Position numbers and translations under genes: made by a program. Below, piece by piece: positions 25,046 through 34,570 of a stretch of DNA of 64,000 bases. The stretch comes from an uncultured Eubacteriales bacterium (lineage in GTDB: Bacteria > Bacillota > Clostridia > Christensenellales > Borkfalkiaceae), in contig UQHL01000009.1 in the NCBI GenBank assembly GCA_900540805.1, forward strand, positions 45,911 through 109,910. The letters run 5' to 3'. Within the stretch, counting starts at the first letter, position 1. Every line of letters starts with the position of its first letter. The notes under the pieces are model-generated. The model saw only the letters and a list, made by a program, of their open reading frames with translations, had not been told where the DNA came from and made no database searches.

Positions 25046-28000
25046 GGTCTTTTCTCCCCTTTTTAACGAGTACAATCAGCGCAAGAGCAACCGAGGCCGC
25101 GGCGGGAAGCACTACCCCCGCTTTGCCGCAGCAACTCGCAGAACCGCTTTCGTTTACCGCCTCCTGTGACGACGAGGGTACGGGAGCTTCCGACGTGACA
25201 GGCGCTTCGCTCCCGCTGTCGGGCTCGGAGGAATCGCCTCCGCCCTCCGGTTTTGTCTGCGTGACAAACGCGCCCGAAGGCGCCGTCTGTAAAAAACCGA
25301 TCTCGGCTGCGCCGCCGACGAATATTTTAACGAATCCGTCTCCCCGAAGCTCGGCGGAATCCGCCGAATACTCTATCGCATTGACGCCGTTTACGGCACC
25401 TACGATTTTTCCCGAAGAAAACTTTACGATCAGTTCGTTGCCGTCGTGAAAAATGGCGCGGAAAGAATCGAGTACCGTTTCTCCGCATTTGTTGCCCGCA
25501 ATCAGCGTCACCAGCTTTTCGGCGGGACTGTAGGAAAGCGCATAATACAGCCAATCCGTTTCGTACTGACGTTCGGCAAAACGGACGACGACCTCCGACG
25601 ACCCGACGCAGGAAATTTTCAGCTCGAAATCCCCATAAACGTTCTTCAGCCGTGCGGACGCAGCGCCCGAAGAAGTAATTTTTCCCTGCCCCAAGGTAAA
25701 CCCGTTGAGGAAAAAATTTCCCTTTCCGCTAAAATCCTCGGTATAAAATTTGTCCTTTTCCGACGTTTCCAACGCGGTAACGGCAGCTTCGTCAATCAGA
25801 CATACGCCCGCGCCACCGCTTATCCCCAGCCGATACAATCCGTCCGACGGCACGGTAAATTTTACGTTTTCTTTCGCCATGGCGGCTCGGTTGAAATCTT
25901 TTTCGGCGAGCATATCCCCGTCGGAATTGCGAACGGTCAGCTTCGCTTTTCCGAGGACGTCGGACGAGAAAACGTATTCGCCCTTCAAAAGATAAAGTCC
26001 CTGGTACAGCTCGGCGCCCGCCGCCACGGAAAAATCGACTTTTCCGCGGGTATTTCCAGCCTCGGTCACCGTACCGACGGCCGAAGCATTGTTATACGAC
26101 CAATAGGACAGCCCCGCCGCCATGCCGCTTTTAACCGTCGTCTGGCAGGACGATCGCTCGAAATTTCCGTTGACGAATTGCGAAGAGGAACGCAGCTCGT
26201 AAATATCGCTTACCACATTGGTGGCGGCACAAACCGCGAAAGTAGTGTAACCGTACGCCTCGTTTCCCCATATGGTGACGTTTTTAACGGGGGAACAGTC
26301 CCCCGCTTCCCCGGGATATCCGTTCGCCGCAGTGGAAGCGCCGTAATAGGGATTGTCGTACCAACCCGCAAGAGCGGTATTTCCGTCCGCCGCCAGTACA
26401 TTTCCCGTGATCGTTATATCCGAAATTTCCTGTTTCGACAGATCCGCCGCGTCCGTCCCCCAGGTCACGAAAGTGATTCCGTGCCCGCCTGAAATACAGT
26501 TGCCCGTAATCTCGATATTGCCGACGACGTTGTCTCCGTCGGGAACGGTATGCCACCAGGTCAGCCCGCGCGGCTCGTTGTTGCTCGACGACCACAGCAC
26601 AACGGCGTCGTCGGTCACGTGCAGACGGCAGCCCTCGATCTTTACATTTTTCGTCCCGACGCCGAGACTGATCCCGTCGCCGCCGAGGTCGGCGCAGTCG
26701 GAAAGCGTCACGCCGCCGATATAGACATTTTCCGTTTTATACAACGCGATATGGTAAGAGCTCGAACGCTCTACGGATATCCCGGTAATTTCGATATTTT
26801 TTACGCCGTACATACCGACGGGGATCACGTGAATACGATAACCGCAGCCGATACGAAGCTTGGAAGCGTCGGAATAATCGTTGTTTTCTATACCCGTATC
26901 GTCCGTGCGGATTTTCCCCTCGCCCGTAATTTTTACGTTTTCCGCGTTTTCGGCGTAGATCAGCGGATAATTTTTACACAGCGACGCATGGGTCCAATAG
27001 GCATTCGGCAAGGTAATATCATGTCCGTAAGTCACGGTATAGGCGTAATCTGCGGCGCGTTTGCTCTGAAGGAGCATCGCGCCCTTGCCGATATACAGCT
27101 CTACGTTGCTTTTCAGCTTCAGCGAAGTGACCACGTATCTTTTTCCGAATTCGCTTTCGTCGCCTTTGAGAACGACTTTTCCGCCTCCCGCCGCGTTGAC
27201 GCGGTCTATCGCGGTCTGGATCGCCTGCGTATCGTCCGTATAGCCGTCTCCCGCCGCGCCGCAGTCGCCCGCGGCGATTGTATTTTTATTCAGCGTAAAT
27301 TTATATGGGTTGACTCCGTACTCGAGCGAGTTGGATACCTTAAAGGGCGCCGAAAGAAATACCCCGTCCGCTTCGGCAAACAGCGAATATCCCGCAAGGC
27401 ATATTCCGTTTTTATAATACGGAAAAACAGCGGAAAAGCTCGTACCCGCCGTATCGGCATACGCAATGCGCGTCGATTTTTCCGTATTCCCTAAACGATT
27501 TGAAATATCGGTGAGATAAATATTTACTCTCTTGTTTTTATATTTTTCCTTCAACGTGCCCGAAACGGTCACCTGCGCCCCGTCCGTGACGGCCGAAATA
27601 TTTTCTGCGGCGTAATCGCAGTATTCGTCTTCTTTCGAAAAGGAAATTTCGCGGAAATCGATGTTTCCCTCGGCCGCGCCTACGGGATAAATACGCATTG
27701 CCCGAAGATACCCTTCCGCCTTGGGGTTTGCCGATAAATTGAAATAATAGGATCGGAATCCCTCGTCATCTCCGATCCCAGAAGAAAGATCGATCAATGC
27801 AGATTTTTCTTCGTCAAAGGTCAGATCGGCGCTGGTGATATACATAAATTTAAGCTGAGTCGCCGAGGTATTATTTCTGATCCGCAAAAACAACGTATTT
27901 CTGTAATTTAATCGGACGCTGTATGCCGAACCGAGAGGCTCGTTGATTTGCGACGATTTCGTTCCCCGATAAAAATAACTGTTCGGGCCGCCGACCGTAT

Positions 28001-28193
28001 AGGTTACGTATCCGTCATTATCCGAAACGTTTCCCTTATACGCCGCGAAAGAAGCCAAAAAAGCGTTCGTTTCCGCCCCCGCACGCACAGGAGACGAAGC
28101 AACGCCCCCGAGCATCATCAGCGCGGTAACAAGGACGATTAAAAAGCCCGTGACAAAAGAAATCAAAAGATTTCTACGTAATTTTACGGCCAT
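25029..28193 (-). CDS. Surface-anchored GH28-like (pectate-lyase superfamily) protein
   Basis: The protein has 1054 residues. The start at 28193 follows AAGGGGG and gives an N-terminal export signal (hydrophobic 9-33). An Ig-like or sandwich region (~45-300) precedes a right-handed beta-helix of GH28 type, which begins at AAGDGYTDDTQAIQTAID (~313-330). Catalytic-type residues are visible: GGDGISL (Asp506), HVTDDAVVL (Asp528/Asp529) and SGGHG (His571). A carbohydrate-binding-like region follows. The C-terminus has SASCCGK, a hydrophobic span and KKGRK, a sorting-type tail. It likely cleaves uronate-containing polymer at the cell surface. A cytosolic paralogue is at 45430. Confidence 0.82.
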   Translation of the reverse strand: MAVKLRRNLLISFVTGFLIVLVTALMMLGGVASSPVRAGAETNAFLASFAAYKGNVSDNDGYVTYTVGGPNSYFYRGTKSSQINEPLGSAYSVRLNYRNTLFLRIRNNTSATQLKFMYITSADLTFDEEKSALIDLSSGIGDDEGFRSYYFNLSANPKAEGYLRAMRIYPVGAAEGNIDFREISFSKEDEYCDYAAENISAVTDGAQVTVSGTLKEKYKNKRVNIYLTDISNRLGNTEKSTRIAYADTAGTSFSAVFPYYKNGICLAGYSLFAEADGVFLSAPFKVSNSLEYGVNPYKFTLNKNTIAAGDCGAAGDGYTDDTQAIQTAIDRVNAAGGGKVVLKGDESEFGKRYVVTSLKLKSNVELYIGKGAMLLQSKRAADYAYTVTYGHDITLPNAYWTHASLCKNYPLIYAENAENVKITGEGKIRTDDTGIENNDYSDASKLRIGCGYRIHVIPVGMYGVKNIEITGISVERSSSYHIALYKTENVYIGGVTLSDCADLGGDGISLGVGTKNVKIEGCRLHVTDDAVVLWSSSNNEPRGLTWWHTVPDGDNVVGNIEITGNCISGGHGITFVTWGTDAADLSKQEISDITITGNVLAADGNTALAGWYDNPYYGASTAANGYPGEAGDCSPVKNVTIWGNEAYGYTTFAVCAATNVVSDIYELRSSSQFVNGNFERSSCQTTVKSGMAAGLSYWSYNNASAVGTVTEAGNTRGKVDFSVAAGAELYQGLYLLKGEYVFSSDVLGKAKLTVRNSDGDMLAEKDFNRAAMAKENVKFTVPSDGLYRLGISGGAGVCLIDEAAVTALETSEKDKFYTEDFSGKGNFFLNGFTLGQGKITSSGAASARLKNVYGDFELKISCVGSSEVVVRFAERQYETDWLYYALSYSPAEKLVTLIAGNKCGETVLDSFRAIFHDGNELIVKFSSGKIVGAVNGVNAIEYSADSAELRGDGFVKIFVGGAAEIGFLQTAPSGAFVTQTKPEGGGDSSEPDSGSEAPVTSEAPVPSSSQEAVNESGSASCCGKAGVVLPAAASVALALIVLVKKGRKDHGKDN

Positions 28194-28294
28194 ATATGCC
28201 CCCTTGAGACATTTTTTCGGAACCGAACGAAAAACCGCAAAAGAGACGAACCATTTTTTACACTCGTTTCTTTCACGGCCTTTCGCAATTTCCT

Positions 28295-28338
28295 CGGACG
28301 CAGGGGGATCGGTCAACGAACCCGATGTTCTGCGTCCG
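28295..28338 (-). other. Two-tier stem-loop in the 157-base gap between lipoprotein and GH28-like genes
   Basis: CGGACGCAG (28295-28303) pairs with CTGCGTCCG (28330-28338), and within it ATCGG (28308-28312) pairs with CCGAT (28322-28326). No T-run follows on the minus strand, so it is not a standard terminator. A role in mRNA processing or stability is possible. Confidence 0.5.
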
Positions 28339-28350
28339 ACCTGTTTCGTT

Positions 28351-30243
28351 TTATTCGGTTACGTTGACAAACGTAACGTTTGCCAGCACGCTTTCGGGAA
28401 AGCCGACAAGTTTCGCGCCCGCAACGAGGTGAATCGTCAAGGCAGGAAGCACTACTTCGGCGTAATCGGTGTTTTCGGCAAAGATTTCCGTCATATCGAT
28501 ATCGCCTGCGATATAGAGGTCGGTGACGCCCTCGTAATCGGTCGCTTCCATCATCGTCGCATAGACAACCGCCCCGAAGTTTTCCGCGGTAGCGATATAA
28601 ACGGGCGTTTTTTCCGCCGTGTTTTTCACATGCGCATAAGTATCGATCTTTTTGACCGTTTCGACGGTGTTGGTCTCCGCCGCGTCGATTTCGGTCGTGG
28701 CATAATTGTCATATAAAGCATTGTTATACGTATAGAGCGCTGCTGAATTGCAGGTTTCGTTCTTTCCCTCAGCGGACTCGGGCGCCCACGTAATCAACGT
28801 TACGTTATTGACTGTGTTTCCCGTCACCGTAAGATTATCGTCGATATTGTTGCCGATATATTTCTGATAATTGGCTTCCTGCGTGGCCTTTATGTTTTCC
28901 GCAGTCGCTATAAAGCTTTGATAGGAAGGAATTTGTGCAGTCGCTTCTGCCTGAGTCCAGGTGCAAACGGATTCCTTGCCCTCGGATTTGTCTTTTATCG
29001 CGGCAAGAGCGCCTTCAAACCACGCCTTAGTCGCAACAAATTTATCGTATCCGGGGACGGGTTCCCACGTAGGGCCGAATTGCGTTTCCCAGCCGCCGTA
29101 CTGCGCTTTGTAAACCTCCTCCAAAGTCAGCGGAGCCGCGATATTGCTTTCGGAAGAGAACACCGCGCCGATTAAAGCACCGATATTGCGCATGGCGGCA
29201 ATCGTCGTATCTTTTACCGTGCAATTTTTGACAGTAATCACTTCATGGTCGCCCGTTCCGTCGCCGCAGTTGCCCACGCGCCCGATCAGCGCGCCGACCT
29301 TGTGACCCGTACCGCCGTGAATATAGGAATCTTTGACGGTAATATTGTCGAGCGTGAGATTTACACGATAAACGCCGCCCACGACGACGCCGATCTGTCC
29401 GCCGCCCGTAACTGAAGCATTTTTGAAGGTAAGGTCTTTTATAATTACTTTCTGATTGGAACCGAGCATCGTAAAGAAGCCGCCCGTCGCCCAGCCGCGT
29501 ATGCCCGCAGAGGTACTCTGCATAGTGGTGGTCATTCCTTTGATAATATGGTTGTTCCCGTTGATAATACATCCGTCGAGCATGGGCGTTTCGCCGTCGA
29601 TTCCCATCCACGTCTGGCCGCTTAAATCGATGTCGCAGTTGATGTTGATGGTATAGCCGGCCTGATAAGCCGGATCTGTTTCCTCCAAAGGAATATCCTT
29701 CGTATTATCATAGGTGTGTCCCGCAAAACCTCTATAATAGTCGGTGGCCGAGGTCGCCGTCAAAAGGCTTCTCCAATACGCAAACGCTTCCGCGTCGTTG
29801 ATGGCGACGGTTTTGGCCGTTTCGTCCACCACATAAGACGCGGGCGCATTTTCGGGCGTCGTTCCGTCCCAGACGCTGTATCTGTAAGTATAAGTTGCGA
29901 CCAGCGTTTTGTCCGCAGTCACGGTCACTTCGTATTCCTTATCCGTGGATACGATTTCTGCGCCGACCTTCCAGCCCGCAAAGAGATAATCCTCCCCTTT
30001 GTCTTCCGCCTTGACGGTGACCTTCGAATTTTCCTCGAACGTGCCGCCGCCCGTTCCGTTTTCCACCGTGATGGTGTACTTTTTTACTTCGGGTACAGAG
30101 GAACTCGACTGATCGGGTGTGCTCGTCGAGCTGTTTGGTTTATCGGTCGTCGAAGTCGTTCCTCCGCCGCAGGCGGCCATAGAACCGAAGGACAGAGCCA
30201 ATACGGCTGCTACGAGTAAGCTGGTAAGTTTTTTCTTCATCAT
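28351..30243 (-). CDS. Repeat-rich surface lipoprotein (InlB-repeat-like and GLUG-like)
   Basis: The protein has 630 residues. AAAGGAG 7 bases before the first ATG fixes the start, and the lipoprotein signal ends at Cys25 (MAACGGG). After a Ser/Thr linker there is one InlB B-repeat-like domain (VENGTGGGTFEENSKVTVKA, FAGW, DKTLVATY). A beta-helical GLUG-like region follows, with repeated strands such as GFFTMLGSN, GQIGVVVGGV, KVGALIGRVGN and NIGALIGAVF. The last ~200 residues show no known domain. No active-site motif was seen. It is probably a binding or adhesive protein of the locus C surface set, encoded 40 bases after the alpha/alpha-barrel lipoprotein gene. Confidence 0.78.
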   Translation of the reverse strand: MMKKKLTSLLVAAVLALSFGSMAACGGGTTSTTDKPNSSTSTPDQSSSSVPEVKKYTITVENGTGGGTFEENSKVTVKAEDKGEDYLFAGWKVGAEIVSTDKEYEVTVTADKTLVATYTYRYSVWDGTTPENAPASYVVDETAKTVAINDAEAFAYWRSLLTATSATDYYRGFAGHTYDNTKDIPLEETDPAYQAGYTININCDIDLSGQTWMGIDGETPMLDGCIINGNNHIIKGMTTTMQSTSAGIRGWATGGFFTMLGSNQKVIIKDLTFKNASVTGGGQIGVVVGGVYRVNLTLDNITVKDSYIHGGTGHKVGALIGRVGNCGDGTGDHEVITVKNCTVKDTTIAAMRNIGALIGAVFSSESNIAAPLTLEEVYKAQYGGWETQFGPTWEPVPGYDKFVATKAWFEGALAAIKDKSEGKESVCTWTQAEATAQIPSYQSFIATAENIKATQEANYQKYIGNNIDDNLTVTGNTVNNVTLITWAPESAEGKNETCNSAALYTYNNALYDNYATTEIDAAETNTVETVKKIDTYAHVKNTAEKTPVYIATAENFGAVVYATMMEATDYEGVTDLYIAGDIDMTEIFAENTDYAEVVLPALTIHLVAGAKLVGFPESVLANVTFVNVTE

Positions 30244-30283
30244 TTTATGTCTCCTTTGTTGCGTTTCCGCAATTTTTTTGTTT

Positions 30284-32695
30284 TTATCGGCCGATGATTT
30301 CGACCTTGGAATTGTTAAACGGAACGGAAACGGAAATTCTTTCTCCGATTTCCTCATAATTTGTTTTGAAGCCGTTGACATAAACATCGAACGGGAAAGA
30401 CGGCTTATTCAGCCTCACCTCCAGGGTATATCCCGCCCAAGGGGCAGCTTTGCCCGTCTTATCCCTCACGCCGCTCACCTGAACGAAATATTTTCCGATG
30501 GAAACATCGTAATATCTGCCGCCGAACATAAGATTTTCCATTTTCCAGTAATCGAGGCCCGAAGGCATCGAAGGCGCTATCACCAAAGATTTTTCGTAAG
30601 AGGGGCGAATCCCGAAAAACGCCGTGGGAACCGCGGCATACATGAGCGCCGCTTCCAAAAATTCGTAATCCAGCCCGACTGCTCCGCCCGTTGGTCCGCC
30701 CTGCATGCCGATATTGGTGGTATCGTAGTATGCGCGGTAAAAATCCCAGCCCACGCCGCGGTAAGAAGCCACCTTGTCGTACCACTTTTGTATGTCCTTC
30801 AGCCTCGCATAAGTGTTGTCTGCGCCGAAAATTTTCGTACGGGCGATCAGGTCGTAATAGCTCGTCTGCATGACTGCGCCGCCGTTGTGCACGCCCGTGC
30901 CCCAATTGCATCCGTTATACACGAAGGAGTAATCCCCGTAATTCTGTTTGGTTGTATTTCTGGGCGCAAACTCGAAAGCGTAAATATCTTCGCCCTGCGC
31001 ATTATCCCCCGCTATCGTGCGATCGCCGTTGATCCACGACATAATCGACGCCTGCTGTTCGTCCGTGCCCAGCCCCGCGGCGACGGCTTCCAGATTGAAA
31101 TGAAGGTACCCGTTATCCTGAATGTTGTCCTCCGATTTCACGCCGCCGTAATATCCGGCCAGAAACCGCCCCTTCTTCTCGTTCCAGAAATAGCTCTCGA
31201 ATTGCGATTCCACCTTTTTGCGCAACGCTTCCAGGCTCTCCGCGGTTTCGGCATAAGTCGCCGTCGTTTTCATGTCCTTGCCCTTGATCGTCGGTCGTTC
31301 CGCTTTGACGCCGAGCGAATCCGCAAGCTTTTCCAGATAGATCATTCCTTCGATCGCGCGATAATATTGGATATTTGTATAAAGATTTACGTCGGGATAG
31401 GATGTCACGTCCCAATATCCGTCCCCGATCCCCGTACCGGCAATCACCGTGCCCTGACCGTCGTGCCCGACATAATATTCGGTACTCATCAGTCCGTCTG
31501 CACCGTCGAGGCAGGTCAGATAATGCTGCATCGCCGCCCGCGCTTTCGGCAGAATATGTTTCGTGAGCGACGCGTCCTGCGCATATGCCAGCAGCTCCGC
31601 CGCCGCAGTGACATAAATGCCCACGTTGTTCGCCTGTCTGTCGTCGTAATCGCAGCGGATAAAATCAAACCTAAGCTTTCCGCCGATCTTAGTCCCCTCT
31701 TTCGCCTTTACGGAAATTTTGATTTTCGTAACGACGTTACTTTCCGACTGTCCCCACTTTTCGTTGATATACATCGGCAGGTAGTATCCGTCGGCGGGAA
31801 CGTTTCCCGTCACAGGCAGTCCCGTCGTGCAGAAATCGGAAAATTTCACCGTCTTGTCGTCCGAATATGCACCGTCGTTTTTCGTTTGAAAAGAGACGTA
31901 TATATCATCGAGATTTGCGACGTCGCCCGTATTGTTAAAGCTCATGCCCAGCGCCATAAACGGCGCGTAGAACGTCGTGGCGTTTATCCCGGGCGATTCG
32001 ACGGAAATTTCGCTTACGTTTTCCGCCGCCGCAGTCAGCTCCTTGCTCCCGTCGCCGGTATATATCGTGTCCGTAAGCCCCAGCGTGGCGCCCGAAGGAC
32101 TGCTCCAACCGGCAATACCGTCGTCGAATTCGAAACCGCAGGTAACGGAGGGCGTCTGCGTATAATAAGGGAACGCCCACCCCATGCCCCAGGCTCCGGG
32201 CGTATTTCCCTCGTCGCTCCACACATAGCCCTGATTGTCCTGTTGGGGAGAGAGCAGCCAGCTTTGCACGAGATCCTTCGTCGCATACCCCGCAGGAATC
32301 GTGGAATTAAAGGACGCCGACGCATCCCACCAGCTGCCGATCAACGTTTCCCATTCTTTCCACGCCGTCCCGCCCGCGCCGACGGGATGCGTATGGATGC
32401 GATTTTCGCTGTAACGGGAATGGCGCTCGAAGAAATCGTTGAGAAAATGATCGAGTCCGTCGTCCGAGCTTTTGAACGTCAGAATATTATTTTCCGATTC
32501 GTGAACGGCGTCGTACTCGTAGCGTTGGTATCCGTCCGAAGAGCTATGCGAATTGTCGGAAACGCTGTCCGACGAGCTTCCGTCCGCGCTTTCGTCGGCA
32601 GAGTTTCGGGCTCCGCCCGCGCATCCGCCGAGAAGCAAAGCGGCGGCCAGCGTGAAAAGCAGCCATTTGTTTTTGTTGTTTTTCATGTCTTTCAC
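30284..32695 (-). CDS. Predicted alpha/alpha-barrel glycosidase lipoprotein, copy 2
   Basis: The protein has 803 residues. A GTG start at 32695 is preferred because AAGGAG stands 6 bases before it, whereas the next ATG is 15 bases away. The lipoprotein signal ends at Cys25 (LLGGC). The N-terminal half is beta-rich with a carbohydrate-binding-like domain (~175-330). From ~345 on, helices and motifs typical of six-hairpin glycosidases appear: DDRQANNVGIY, GIGDGYWDVTSYPDV, FWNEKKGRFLAG, EFAPRNTTK and GLDYEFLEAALMY. It is paralogous over its whole length to the protein at 35993. I cannot place it in a numbered GH family, and the reaction is unknown. Confidence 0.78.
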   Translation of the reverse strand: MKDMKNNKNKWLLFTLAAALLLGGCAGGARNSADESADGSSSDSVSDNSHSSSDGYQRYEYDAVHESENNILTFKSSDDGLDHFLNDFFERHSRYSENRIHTHPVGAGGTAWKEWETLIGSWWDASASFNSTIPAGYATKDLVQSWLLSPQQDNQGYVWSDEGNTPGAWGMGWAFPYYTQTPSVTCGFEFDDGIAGWSSPSGATLGLTDTIYTGDGSKELTAAAENVSEISVESPGINATTFYAPFMALGMSFNNTGDVANLDDIYVSFQTKNDGAYSDDKTVKFSDFCTTGLPVTGNVPADGYYLPMYINEKWGQSESNVVTKIKISVKAKEGTKIGGKLRFDFIRCDYDDRQANNVGIYVTAAAELLAYAQDASLTKHILPKARAAMQHYLTCLDGADGLMSTEYYVGHDGQGTVIAGTGIGDGYWDVTSYPDVNLYTNIQYYRAIEGMIYLEKLADSLGVKAERPTIKGKDMKTTATYAETAESLEALRKKVESQFESYFWNEKKGRFLAGYYGGVKSEDNIQDNGYLHFNLEAVAAGLGTDEQQASIMSWINGDRTIAGDNAQGEDIYAFEFAPRNTTKQNYGDYSFVYNGCNWGTGVHNGGAVMQTSYYDLIARTKIFGADNTYARLKDIQKWYDKVASYRGVGWDFYRAYYDTTNIGMQGGPTGGAVGLDYEFLEAALMYAAVPTAFFGIRPSYEKSLVIAPSMPSGLDYWKMENLMFGGRYYDVSIGKYFVQVSGVRDKTGKAAPWAGYTLEVRLNKPSFPFDVYVNGFKTNYEEIGERISVSVPFNNSKVEIIGR

Positions 32696-32706
32696 CGTTT
32701 TCTCCT

Positions 32707-33603
32707 TTATCCTTTAAGCCCCGTAACGGTAACGCCTTCGATGAGGTATTTCTGGAAAGCAAAGAACAGAACAAGGCAGGGAAGCATCATAATAAATCCC
32801 GCCGCCATCGAATAGTTGGGGGTGGAAGAAGCCGTGATTTTTCCGTAATCCTGCATGATACCGAGAGAGAGTGTAAATTTTGCGGGATTGGTAACGAACA
32901 TCAACGGGGTCATGTAATCGTTCCACGTCCCCATAAACGCCGTGACGAGCACGTAAAGAAAAATGGGCAGGCAGAGCGGAATCATCATCACCGCAAAAAT
33001 TCGGAAGGAACCCGCACCGTCGATTTTTGCCGCGTTGTTCAGATCGTTGGGAATCCCGCGCATAAACTGCGTCATCAGGAAAATGTTGGTGGCGCCGCCG
33101 CCGAAGCAGGCGGGCAGCCATAACGGCAGCAACGTATCCATAAAACCGAGCTTCTGATACACGCGGAACAACGGGATTTGCGTTACGATGGACGGGATCA
33201 TCATCGTGGCGAGCACGATTCCGAACATCGTATTTTTTCCCTTAAATTCGAGCTTTGCAAACCCGTAAGCGCAAAGCGAGGAAGAAAGCGCGCTGCCTAT
33301 AGCAGCCAGAACGGACGTAATGACGCTGTTTTTCAGATATCCCAGATATTTCGTATTTTGCAGGATACGTATGTACGCGCCGACGTAGAAAGTTCTGCTT
33401 GGAGAAATCAGCACCTGCTGAAGGGACTCGCTGTCCGTCAGAAAGCTGTAACAGATCATGATGACAAACGGGAAGATAAAGAAGATCGAAAACGCCGCCA
33501 GCAACAGATACTTTACCGCCGTCACGACGATCTTTTCTGCCCTTTTCTTCCCTTTGGATTTATCGGTTGCGGCGCGGGGAACATCGTTCAAAATATTTTC
33601 CAT
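32707..33603 (-). CDS. Sugar ABC transporter permease, MalG type (locus C)
   Basis: The protein has 298 residues, with six predicted helices beginning with YLLLAAFSIFFIFPFVIMICYSF. The EAA loop reads LNNAAKIDGAGSFRIF and contacts the ATPase, which is not encoded nearby. The C-terminus FFAFQKYLIEGVTVTGLKG is typical of this branch. GGAGGAG precedes the ATG. It is 12 bases after its MalF-type partner. It is closer to classical MsmG/RafG-type permeases than the locus A and D proteins. Confidence 0.94.
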   Translation of the reverse strand: MENILNDVPRAATDKSKGKKRAEKIVVTAVKYLLLAAFSIFFIFPFVIMICYSFLTDSESLQQVLISPSRTFYVGAYIRILQNTKYLGYLKNSVITSVLAAIGSALSSSLCAYGFAKLEFKGKNTMFGIVLATMMIPSIVTQIPLFRVYQKLGFMDTLLPLWLPACFGGGATNIFLMTQFMRGIPNDLNNAAKIDGAGSFRIFAVMMIPLCLPIFLYVLVTAFMGTWNDYMTPLMFVTNPAKFTLSLGIMQDYGKITASSTPNYSMAAGFIMMLPCLVLFFAFQKYLIEGVTVTGLKG

Positions 33604-33615
33604 TTTTCTCCTCCG

Positions 33616-34557
33616 TCAGCCCTCGTCGCCGTAATAGACCCATTTATTTGTCTTAAACACCAGCAGCGTCAACAGCCCTATGATAAAGAACAGAATAAAG
33701 CTGAGCGCCGAAGCATACCCCATTGCCTTTCCGTTGAACATCGTGTTGTAGATATTGATGACGTAAAAATTCAGCGAATATTCCTCTCCGCTTCCGCCCG
33801 TCAGCACCGAAACCTGCGTAAACATCTGAAGCGTTCCGATCAGGCTCATGATCAGGTTGTAAAATATCATCGGAGAGCACATGGGAATGGTTATGCGGAA
33901 CAGCTGCACGAAATAATTGGCGCCGTCGAGCCTTGCGCTTTCGTATAACGCCTGCGGAACATTTTTCAGCTGAGCGAGCCACATGATCATGCTGCCCCCG
34001 ATGCCGAACAGTCCGATAAAGATAAAGCTCGGCATGGAGGATTTCGCCTGAGAGAACCAATCGGACGGCGGCAGCCCCAGCTTTTCCAATATCACGTTGC
34101 CGATACCGAAATCGACGTTGGTGATATTTTTCCAGATAAGGCCGTAACACACCGCGGGAATAAGCACGGGAAGATAGTATAAGGTTCGGAAAAATCTCAT
34201 TCCCGCCAATTTCTGGTTGAGGAATACCGCTAAGGCAAACGAGAGCGCAAGCGTAAGCGGAATATTGATAAGCGCGTATTTGAAAGTTACTTTGAGCGAG
34301 TTCCAGAACAGGGTGCCGTCAAGGCCCGCCTGAAAGGGCTTCAGATAATTCTGTAAACCGAAATTGACAAATTTATATTCGCCCAACCGAACGTCGAATA
34401 AGCTGCAAACAAAAGCATATATAACGGGAAAAGCGGTAAAGATAAGAATTCCCAATAACACCGGCGCTATGTAAAGATAGCCGACGATATTTTCCCTGAT
34501 CTTTCGCCTGCGCATGCTTTGTCTGGCTCTGTCCGCGTCTGCCTGTGAAATAGTCAT
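33616..34557 (-). CDS. Sugar ABC transporter permease, MalF type (locus C)
   Basis: The protein has 313 residues, with an N-terminal helix (GYLYIAPVLLGILIFTAFPVIYAFVCS in two halves) and five more. The EAA motif is LYESARLDGANYFVQLF. GGGGGAG lies just before the ATG. It forms the inner-membrane channel with the next gene and takes substrate from the lipoprotein encoded 13 bases upstream. Sequence features match the CUT1 family for di- and oligosaccharides. Confidence 0.94.
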   Translation of the reverse strand: MTISQADADRARQSMRRRKIRENIVGYLYIAPVLLGILIFTAFPVIYAFVCSLFDVRLGEYKFVNFGLQNYLKPFQAGLDGTLFWNSLKVTFKYALINIPLTLALSFALAVFLNQKLAGMRFFRTLYYLPVLIPAVCYGLIWKNITNVDFGIGNVILEKLGLPPSDWFSQAKSSMPSFIFIGLFGIGGSMIMWLAQLKNVPQALYESARLDGANYFVQLFRITIPMCSPMIFYNLIMSLIGTLQMFTQVSVLTGGSGEEYSLNFYVINIYNTMFNGKAMGYASALSFILFFIIGLLTLLVFKTNKWVYYGDEG

Positions 34558-34570
34558 GAACGCTCCCCCG

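Noticed and set aside
30119..32815. Plus-strand open frame of about 900 codons
   Set aside because: It is antisense to a lipoprotein with a paralogue and clear start. The plus frame has an Arg/His-rich composition without any domain.
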